The notes beneath the pieces are model-generated. The model did no database searches, was not told the origin of the DNA, and worked only from the letters and a program-made list of their open reading frames with translations. From the NCBI GenBank assembly GCA_947475795.1, contig CANJOX010000234.1, forward strand, positions 1 through 5,644: a stretch of DNA of 5,644 bases, read 5' to 3'. The translations under genes and the position numbers were made by a program. Below are positions 1-5,037 of this stretch, in pieces. This stretch comes from Gemmatimonadota bacterium. Lineage in GTDB: Bacteria; Gemmatimonadota; Gemmatimonadetes; Gemmatimonadales; Gemmatimonadaceae. Within the stretch, counting starts at the first letter, position 1; each line of letters opens with the position of its first letter.

Positions 1-2
1 AA

Positions 3-944
3 GACGAAATTGTCCCCCTCACCGAGGACAGTGTGCGCGGGATCGCCAATCAGGGCGGCACGATCATCAAGACCACCAACCGCGGCAGTCCGTTCGCGTA
101 TCCGATCCAGCAGTCGGATGGCTCGTGGAAGAACATCGATCGCTCCGACGAACTGGTCGAGAACGCCCGCAACCTTGGCATCGAGGCGATCATCTCCATC
201 GGTGGCGACGGCTCGCTCAAGATTGCGTCGCAGCTGGCCGCCAAGGGCGTGCGCGTGGTGAGTGTCCCGAAGACGATCGACAATGACGTGCCGGGTACCG
301 TCACGACCTTCGGCTTCGATACCGCCGTGAACACCGCGATGGAGGCCATCGACAAGCTGCATACGACGGCCGAGTCGCATGACCGGGTGATGGTGCTCGA
401 GGTCATGGGACGCGACGCCGGGTTCATCGCGTTGCACGCCGGCGTGGCCGGCACCGCCGACGTGATTCTGATCCCCGAGATCGAGTGGGAGATCGAGAAG
501 GTGTGCGAGAAGGTGATGGCGCGTGATGCCACGGGCCGTCGCTTCAGCATCGTGGTGGTGGCCGAAGGTTCCAAGCCGAAGGGCGGGATCGAGTCGATCA
601 TCGGTGAGTCGTTGCCCGGGCAGGATCGTCGGCTCGGTGGGATCGCGGAACGGTTGGGGTACGACATTCAGCGTATGACCGGCAAGGAAACGCGCGCGAT
701 GGTGCTGGGGCACCTGCAGCGCGGCGGCTCGCCCACGGGCTACGACCGCTTGCTGGCCACCCGCTTCGGCGCGGCGGCCGTGCAGGCCGTGGCCGACAAG
801 CGCTGGGGCCACATGGTCGCGCTGCAATCGCCGCATCTGGTCACGATCCCGATCGCGGATGTGCTGAAGGAGACCAAGCGCGTCGATCCCAACCACGACG
901 TGGTGCAAGCCGCGCGCATGATGGGGATCTCGTTTGGGGATTAA
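3..944 (+). CDS. 6-phosphofructokinase, mixed-signature PfkA family, 5'-truncated by window edge
   Basis: Phosphorylates fructose 6-phosphate to fructose 1,6-bisphosphate in cytosolic glycolysis. The frame is open to the left edge and reads DEIVPLTEDSVRGI before the first GTG at 33, so that GTG is internal. About 50 residues, including the N-terminal GGDxPGLN-type loop, lie outside the window; 313 residues are visible. Seen directly: GGDG (201-212), the catalytic loop PKTIDND (267-287, with the catalytic Asp), SHDR and MGR (MGR at 405-413, substrate contacts), PEIEW, and GHLQRGGSP (708-734, with the phosphate-binding Arg). Family knowledge: Gly in GGDG favours ATP, whereas GGDD marks PPi enzymes; Lys before TIDND is typical of PPi-dependent and plant/actinobacterial-type enzymes. 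The combination places it in the mixed-substrate PFK group, probably ATP-dependent (inferred). Lys replaces the Gly of E. coli PfkA, so E. coli-like allostery should not be assumed. Family assignment is very secure; donor specificity is not. Confidence 0.95.
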   Translation, partial: DEIVPLTEDSVRGIANQGGTIIKTTNRGSPFAYPIQQSDGSWKNIDRSDELVENARNLGIEAIISIGGDGSLKIASQLAAKGVRVVSVPKTIDNDVPGTVTTFGFDTAVNTAMEAIDKLHTTAESHDRVMVLEVMGRDAGFIALHAGVAGTADVILIPEIEWEIEKVCEKVMARDATGRRFSIVVVAEGSKPKGGIESIIGESLPGQDRRLGGIAERLGYDIQRMTGKETRAMVLGHLQRGGSPTGYDRLLATRFGAAAVQAVADKRWGHMVALQSPHLVTIPIADVLKETKRVDPNHDVVQAARMMGISFGD

Positions 945-954
945 CGGGGAAGTC

Positions 955-998
955 GGGGGAACGGGGTAGGGAGTACGCGACCCCCCACCCGTCCTCCC
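955..998 (+). terminator. GC-rich hairpin after the phosphofructokinase stop, candidate terminator without U-tract
   Basis: The stretch begins 10 bases after the TAA at 942-944. Pairing by eye: 955-959 with 994-998, 961-965 with 988-992, 967 with 987, and 969-971 with 983-985. This gives 14 pairs including one G-U, interrupted by an A/C mismatch at 960/993, a bulged G966 and an A/C mismatch at 968/986, with an 11-base loop. No run of T follows, so it is not a textbook intrinsic terminator. In a GC-rich genome it could still pause or end transcription, or protect the 3' end. The structure is seen in the sequence; the function is inferred. Confidence 0.4.
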
Positions 999-1014
999 AA
1001 CATCGCCGTCAGTG

Positions 1015-1048
1015 AGACAGCATCTGTCCACTTTCAGGGACGCTGTCT
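1015..1048. promoter_or_regulatory. Bulged inverted repeat AGACAGC/GCTGTCT, possible operator or RNA hairpin
   Basis: AGACAGC (1015-1021) is perfectly complementary to GCTGTCT (1042-1048). Inside it, GTCC (1026-1029) pairs with GGAC (1038-1041), leaving a four-base bulge (1022-1025) and an 8-base loop: 11 pairs in all. It lies between the candidate terminator and the weak promoter candidate of the exported-protein gene, so it could be a protein-binding inverted repeat or a second RNA hairpin. No known regulator site was recognised. Confidence 0.3.
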
Positions 1049-1069
1049 GTTACCCCGCGAACCTCCCCC

Positions 1070-1099
1070 CTGTCCGTAGGGTACTGTCGGATCGATACT
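1070..1099 (+). promoter_or_regulatory. Weak sigma-70-like promoter candidate for the exported-protein gene
   Basis: GATACT at 1094-1099 matches four of six bases of TATAAT. CTGTCC at 1070-1075 matches three of six bases of TTGACA, with an 18-base spacer. This would give a leader of roughly 120 bases before the ATG at 1226. TACTAA with an upstream TG (1152-1160) is an alternative extended -10. Both matches are weak, and such matches occur by chance. Confidence 0.2.
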
Positions 1100-1214
1100 T
1101 ACACGGCCGCCGCGAGTCGGCCGACGGTGGGGTTCGCGGTGGCATGGACCCTGCTACTAAGAGACATCGGAACGTCCGGTGGCTCTCCGTGGTGGAAGGC
1201 GCGCGACGTTCTGC

Positions 1215-1220
1215 AGGAGG
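1215..1220 (+). promoter_or_regulatory. Strong Shine-Dalgarno (AGGAGG) that sets the start of the exported protein
   Basis: AGGAGG ends five bases before the ATG at 1226, ideal spacing for 16S rRNA pairing. It selects this ATG over the in-frame upstream start at 1127, and it places a typical signal peptide exactly at the N-terminus. Confidence 0.85.
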
Positions 1221-1225
1221 AAGGC

Positions 1226-2194
1226 ATGTTCCAGATGCATTGGCGAATTCTTGCCACGACGGCCGTACTGAGCCTGACGCTCGGCGCGGGGCGTGCGTAT
1301 GCGCAGGGGCGCAGCGAGAAGAGTGAGAAGCCCGACGTGCCGAAGGAGTATCGTCCGCCGGCGGGGATGTGCCGCGTGTGGGTCGACGGCGTGCCGCCCG
1401 CGCAGCAGCCGGCGCCGACGGACTGTGCGAGTGCCGTGCGCAACAAGCCGGCGAACGGGCGTGTGATTTACGGCGAGGATGCGGCGCGGAAGAAGTCGGA
1501 GCTGCCGGTCAAAGGGTTTGCCAAGCCGCCGGAGCGAAAGGGCGCGCCCCTGATCCCGCCGGACCTGTCGCAGGCCGATCCGCGGGCGCGTGATGCGTGG
1601 GAAGCCAAGAAAATCACGGATGCGCAATTGCATGGAGACCCGCCGGCGACCAGTTCGCCGGCTTCGTCGTATCCGGGCGGTCCGGTGCCTCCCGGCGGTG
1701 CAGCGGGTGGGTATGTCACGCCCGGTGGTGTGATCGTGCCCGGTGCGGTCAACGACCCGCGCTATTTCGCGGCGGCACCGGGTGTGCGCCCGCCTGGGAC
1801 GGGGTCAGCGACCTGTCTCGACCGTGACGGCGATGGCTGGTGCGACGATCTGCGCTTTGGTCCGCCCACCTGCAACGACACCGACCGCGACGGACGCTGC
1901 GACGATCTGCCCGAGTATGCCTCGCGGGCGTACCCGCAGGTGCTGCCATCGATGAGCGCCGTGACCGACGTGCTGCAGGGGCGGATGAGCGCCGAGATCA
2001 TGCAGTGGCTGGGCACCAACGAGTTCACGGTGCGTGTCCCCGATTCGGGGCGCGGTGGCGTGCCGTGGCGCGCGATCTTTCTCGATCAGTCCGCAGACCT
2101 GTTGCAGGTGTGGACGGATGCCAACCGTGACGGCCGCGCTGATCGCATCGAAATTTTCCGGAACGGCCAGCGCGTCAAGCTCATCCAGCGGTAA
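1226..2194 (+). CDS. Exported protein of unknown function with Cys/Asp-rich tandem repeats
   Basis: 322 residues; I do not recognise a characterised function. Residues 1-26 form a Sec signal peptide: short charged start (MHWR), hydrophobic core ILATTAVLSLTLG, and cleavage after AYA before Q27. Residues 44-83 hold a Cys-anchored motif, PPAGMCRVWVDGVPP through PTDC to RVIYG (C49, C67), which I recall as recurrent in Gemmatimonadota exported proteins. Residues ~100-195 are Pro/Gly-rich and probably disordered. Residues 197-227 hold two 19-residue-period repeats, CLDRDGDGWCDDL and CNDTDRDGRCDDL, with C-x8-C spacing and Asp-rich loops like thrombospondin type 3 or EF-hand calcium loops. A third degenerate loop, DANRDGRADR, is at 298-307. 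The C-terminal ~80 residues look folded and end in FRNGQRVKLIQR. The mature protein would be periplasmic or outer-surface; there is no lipobox and no second membrane segment. Calcium binding and disulfides are inferred. Confidence 0.85.
   Translation: MFQMHWRILATTAVLSLTLGAGRAYAQGRSEKSEKPDVPKEYRPPAGMCRVWVDGVPPAQQPAPTDCASAVRNKPANGRVIYGEDAARKKSELPVKGFAKPPERKGAPLIPPDLSQADPRARDAWEAKKITDAQLHGDPPATSSPASSYPGGPVPPGGAAGGYVTPGGVIVPGAVNDPRYFAAAPGVRPPGTGSATCLDRDGDGWCDDLRFGPPTCNDTDRDGRCDDLPEYASRAYPQVLPSMSAVTDVLQGRMSAEIMQWLGTNEFTVRVPDSGRGGVPWRAIFLDQSADLLQVWTDANRDGRADRIEIFRNGQRVKLIQR
1811..1910 (+). repeat. 57-bp-period in-frame tandem repeat encoding the Asp/Cys loops
   Basis: The unit starting ACCTG at 1811 is repeated at 1868, exactly 57 bases (19 codons) later. 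The most conserved piece is the 13-mer TGCGACGATCTGC, identical at 1841-1853 and 1898-1910. The second copy is complete only as far as that 13-mer. The encoded repeats align Cys to Cys and Asp to Asp, which indicates internal duplication of a calcium-loop-like unit. Confidence 0.8.
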
Positions 2195-2213
2195 CTGTGC
2201 GCTGAGCGCGCGG
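2195..2213 (+). terminator. Eight-pair triloop hairpin directly after the exported-protein stop
   Basis: CTGTGCGC (2195-2202), loop TGA, then GCGCGCGG (2206-2213) forms eight consecutive pairs, six Watson-Crick and two G-U. It begins at the first base after the TAA at 2192-2194. There is no T-run downstream. It may be a U-less terminator or a 3'-end stabiliser; the fold is seen, the role is inferred. Confidence 0.35.
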
Positions 2214-2269
2214 CATCCCGTGTGCCCGGCGTGTGGCGTGTGACGCTCTCGTGCGGGATCCGGGTCGGG

Positions 2270-2275
2270 TAGATT
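2270..2275 (+). promoter_or_regulatory. -10-like box TAGATT abutting the helicase start, probable leaderless promoter
   Basis: TAGATT matches four of six bases of TATAAT, including the key first T, A and last T. It ends five bases before GTG 2281, so transcription would begin at about the start codon itself. No Shine-Dalgarno sequence precedes any of the in-frame GTGs (2233, 2251, 2281), which agrees with a leaderless transcript. No convincing -35 is visible at 16-18 bases upstream. Confidence 0.35.
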
Positions 2276-2280
2276 GCAGG

Positions 2281-4992
2281 GTGCGCACTCCACGTGATCG
2301 TTACCTACCCCCCGACCGCGACGCTTTTGTCGCGGCCAAGCCGCCCACCGGGCGCATCATCGTCATCGCGCCGACGCGTGCCGCGTGCGAAACGATTGAA
2401 CTGGCCGTCGGCCTGCATCTCGACACGTTTCTCGAGCGCACGCGCGGTGAGGATCTGCGTCGGCTGGCGGCGAGCGGTCACGGGTTCGGGATCGTGGCTG
2501 GCACGGGCACCGGCAAGACGCTGGGGATCCGTCCGATCGCCGAGACGATTCTCGGCACCACCGTCCTCAAGACGGGTGTCGTCAATCGCGAACGCGAAGC
2601 CACGCCCGAGACGCCGTCGTGGAATGTCGTGGTGGTGACCACGGGGATCGCGCGCCGCTGGTTTCAGGACGGCGACATCCAGCCCACTGACACGCTGATC
2701 GTCGACGAGATTCACCAGACGAGCGCGGAACTCGAGTTGTGTCTCGCGCTGGGCAAGCGGGTGGGGTGCCGGTTCATCTGGTTGTCGGCCACCGTCGATC
2801 CGTCGTTTTATGCGCGCTACCTCGAGAGTGCCGACGTGCTGCAGGTCTCGGCCTTCGATGCGACCAAGGCGGCCAAGGTCGAGGTGGAGCGCAAGCAGCC
2901 GCTCGCGTTTCTCGACGACAAGTTTCTACAGAAGCTCGCCCGGTCGGCGCGTGGTGTGGCCATTTTTCTGCCCACGCGTGCCTCCGTGGAGGAGGCCGCC
3001 GAATGGGTGCGCTCGCGGTATCCGCGCATTACGGCCGCGCACTATCACGGCGGTGAGCCGATCCGCGTGATTCGCCCGTTCCTCGAGGGCGTGGTCCCGA
3101 AGCCGTTCTTTCTCGCGATGACCGCCGCCGGTCAGAGCGCCCTGAACGTGCCGGGGCTCGACACGGTCATCATCGACGACACGCGCTTCACCAACGTGAT
3201 CGATCGCGGCCGGAACGTGCTGACGCGCGTCCACCTCGGCTCGAACGAGATCCTGCAGATGGCGGGGCGGGTGCACGGGCGCGTGGAGCACGGGCGCGTG
3301 CACATCCTCAGCGACCGCGACATCCGCTTTGAGGCCCTGCGGCCCACGGCACCAGACTTTCAGTTGGCCGGCGATTCGGAACGCGTCGCGCTCACGTGCG
3401 CCGGGTTGGGCGTGCAAGCGGACGCCCTCGAGCTGCCGGTGCCGCTCGATCGCGCGGCCTACCGTCGGGCCGTGAGCCATCTCGAGTCACGCGGGCTGAT
3501 CGAGCAGGGACGCCTGACGGCCTACGGCCGCGCGGTGGAAGCGCTGCCGGTGGAGCGGGCGTGGGGCGAGTTGATCGTGAACGGCGACGACGAGCTGCTG
3601 CCCATGCTGGCCGTCATGAGCGGCATCGACTCGCTGCACCGTATGACGCGCGAGGGACGTGATCTGGAGGGGCTGGTGGTGCGCGGCAGCGATCACCTCA
3701 CGGCGTACAATGTGTACGCGGAGGCGTTCCGCGTGGCCGGCTACATCGGCGAAGTGTACGGACTCTCGCGCCACATGTTCGAGGCCGAGCGCATCGCCCA
3801 CTGGGCCGAGCAGCGCGGGGTGCTGGTGAAGTCCCTCGAGGACGCCGGGCTGGCGATGGCGAGCGTGTACCGGTCGGTGGGGGTGCCGCTGCCGCTCACC
3901 ATGCCGCTCGTGCGCCACGACCTGCACCGCCGTTTTTCTGATCTGGTGGCGCGCTACATGCCGTTCGATCTGGTGATCGAGGAGCAGACCGCCGAGGGAC
4001 ACGAGGCGCGCGTGTCGAAGACGAGTGTGTGCGGCAGCTGGGGGGCGGTGGCCGGTTCGCTGCGCTACTTCGCCGACCGGTTCGGTGTGCCGCGGGCGAG
4101 CATTGAGGGGACGCAGCTGCCGATCGAGCTGGTCAAGCAGTACGCCCAGCGTCATCCACCGGAGCTGGGGTTCGATGCGGACCGCAAGCACTCCCCGGTG
4201 CTGCTGCGGCGTCGGGTCACGTACTACGGGTTCGAGCTGTCGTTGGAGAGCGAGGCGATGGACGAGTTTCCGCCGGAGCACGCGCAGGCGGCGCGGCACC
4301 TGCTGGCGGACGCGGCCGCGCGCAACGCGCTGCGGCATGCCTCGGTGCGTCGCAACCAGCCGCTGGTGGAGGAGATCCGTGAGGTGTGGCGGCGGCTTGG
4401 TGGTATCACGCCGCGTCTGGGCCAGGCGGAGCTGACCGCGTGGTACGAGGAGCGCATGGACGGCGCGACCACCTGGGACGCGATCCGGCAGATGCCGATG
4501 CTCCTCGATCGTCGCGATTTCATGAGCGCTGACCAGCTGGCCGAGGCGCGGGCCCTCCCCGGCGCGGTGGAGATCCGCGACCGCACGGTGCCGATGGACT
4601 ACGACGTGGAAGAACACGACGGCCGTCTGGTGCCGGTGGTGCGGTTGCGCGTCCCGGAAAAGCTGGCGCGCACGATGATCCAGGACGAGGTGCCGTCGCT
4701 GGACCGTCCGGTGCGATTCGTGGTGCCGCGCGGGCAGCGCGGGTCGGTGCGCGCCGATACGCTGGACGACCTCCAGCACAAGCTCGATCTGCCGTTTACT
4801 GATGACGAGCGGGAACGACGTCCCGAGGCATCGTCGGAGGGCCGGCATGGGAAATCGCGCGATCAGTCGTCGCGGGGCGACCACCGTGGCGGGCGTGGTG
4901 GCGGTGGTGGTCGCTCGGGCGGGGGACGGTCGGGTGGCGGCCGTGACAGCGGCGGGCACCGCCATCCAGGGAAAGGGCGCAAGCGCCGTTGA
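2281..4992 (+). CDS. DEAH-type (HrpA-like) ATP-dependent RNA helicase with RGG tail
   Basis: Superfamily 2 helicase of 903 residues from GTG 2281, the favoured start because of the adjacent -10 box; GTG 2233 would give 919. Numbering from 2281: P-loop AGTGTGKT (K79); VVTTGIARRWF (motif Ib-like); DEIH box 142-145; SAT 169-171 followed by VDPSFYARYL as in HrpA; FLPTRASVEEAAEWV (motif IV region); TAAGQSALNVPG 281-292 (motif V); and QMAGRVHGR 326-334 (motif VI, lacking the usual QR). Then come a winged-helix-like LESRGLIEQGRLTAYGR from 401, a ratchet/HA2-like SDHLTAYNVY at 470-479, and a C-terminal region (~665-850) that resembles the HrpA C-terminal domain, including RRNQPLVEEI. Residues 865-903 are an RGG-rich basic tail. 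E. coli HrpA is about 1300 residues and HrpB about 810, so this is intermediate. Role inferred: ATP-driven remodelling of RNA or ribonucleoprotein in the cytosol. The motif Ia segment seems displaced upstream of the P-loop. Helicase class is secure; exact subfamily and substrate are not. Confidence 0.87.
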   Translation: MRTPRDRYLPPDRDAFVAAKPPTGRIIVIAPTRAACETIELAVGLHLDTFLERTRGEDLRRLAASGHGFGIVAGTGTGKTLGIRPIAETILGTTVLKTGVVNREREATPETPSWNVVVVTTGIARRWFQDGDIQPTDTLIVDEIHQTSAELELCLALGKRVGCRFIWLSATVDPSFYARYLESADVLQVSAFDATKAAKVEVERKQPLAFLDDKFLQKLARSARGVAIFLPTRASVEEAAEWVRSRYPRITAAHYHGGEPIRVIRPFLEGVVPKPFFLAMTAAGQSALNVPGLDTVIIDDTRFTNVIDRGRNVLTRVHLGSNEILQMAGRVHGRVEHGRVHILSDRDIRFEALRPTAPDFQLAGDSERVALTCAGLGVQADALELPVPLDRAAYRRAVSHLESRGLIEQGRLTAYGRAVEALPVERAWGELIVNGDDELLPMLAVMSGIDSLHRMTREGRDLEGLVVRGSDHLTAYNVYAEAFRVAGYIGEVYGLSRHMFEAERIAHWAEQRGVLVKSLEDAGLAMASVYRSVGVPLPLTMPLVRHDLHRRFSDLVARYMPFDLVIEEQTAEGHEARVSKTSVCGSWGAVAGSLRYFADRFGVPRASIEGTQLPIELVKQYAQRHPPELGFDADRKHSPVLLRRRVTYYGFELSLESEAMDEFPPEHAQAARHLLADAAARNALRHASVRRNQPLVEEIREVWRRLGGITPRLGQAELTAWYEERMDGATTWDAIRQMPMLLDRRDFMSADQLAEARALPGAVEIRDRTVPMDYDVEEHDGRLVPVVRLRVPEKLARTMIQDEVPSLDRPVRFVVPRGQRGSVRADTLDDLQHKLDLPFTDDERERRPEASSEGRHGKSRDQSSRGDHRGGRGGGGGRSGGGRSGGGRDSGGHRHPGKGRKRR
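4873..4989 (+). repeat. RGG-rich low-complexity tail of the helicase
   Basis: The last 39 codons encode a Gly/Arg/Ser-rich run with HRGGRGGGGGR, two RSGGG units and a basic terminus GKGRKRR. Such tails bind RNA weakly and non-specifically and are common at the ends of bacterial DEAD-box helicases. This is a composition-based call inside the helicase gene, not a separate gene. The DNA is a GGT/GGC/CGT-rich repeat and could vary in length between strains. Confidence 0.8.
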
Positions 4993-4996
4993 CGGG

Positions 4997-5021
4997 GGTG
5001 GCGGTGGACGATCCGCCAACC
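4997..5021. terminator. Hairpin in the convergent gap, possible bidirectional terminator
   Basis: TGGCGG (4999-5004) pairs with CCGCCA (5013-5018) around an 8-base loop. Two further G-C pairs (4997-4998 with 5020-5021) form across a bulged A5019. It sits in the 45-bp gap between the helicase stop (TGA 4990-4992) and the EAL-gene stop (TAG, complement of 5038-5040), so it could serve both transcripts. No T-run is present on either strand. Confidence 0.4.
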
Positions 5022-5037
5022 GAGGGGCAGTGGTTCG

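Noticed and set aside
50..667. 205-codon open frame on the minus strand
   Set aside because: Antisense to a well-conserved phosphofructokinase whose motifs are all in the plus frame; its translation is Ser/Thr/Pro-rich and featureless.
1104..1123. CGGCCG...CGGCCG repeat as a regulatory hairpin
   Set aside because: Each copy is itself palindromic and such six-mers are frequent in GC-rich DNA; no adjoining signal supports a function.
1127..1225. Upstream extension of the exported-protein gene to GTG 1127
   Set aside because: It would bury the signal peptide behind 33 unlikely residues and ignore the perfect AGGAGG at 1215-1220 in front of ATG 1226.
1012..1326. 104-codon plus-strand frame overlapping the exported-protein start
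   Set aside because: No Shine-Dalgarno, Arg-rich featureless translation, and out of frame with the gene that has a clear start and signal peptide.
2233..2280. Helicase start at GTG 2233 (or 2251)
   Set aside because: No ribosome-binding site precedes them, the added residues are low quality, and the -10-like box at 2270-2275 lies inside that stretch. The alternative is not fully excluded.
3487..5019. 510-codon open frame on the minus strand
   Set aside because: It lies fully antisense to the helicase, is rich in Arg/His/Pro/Gln without any recognisable motif, and is the expected by-product of high third-position GC in the plus-strand gene.
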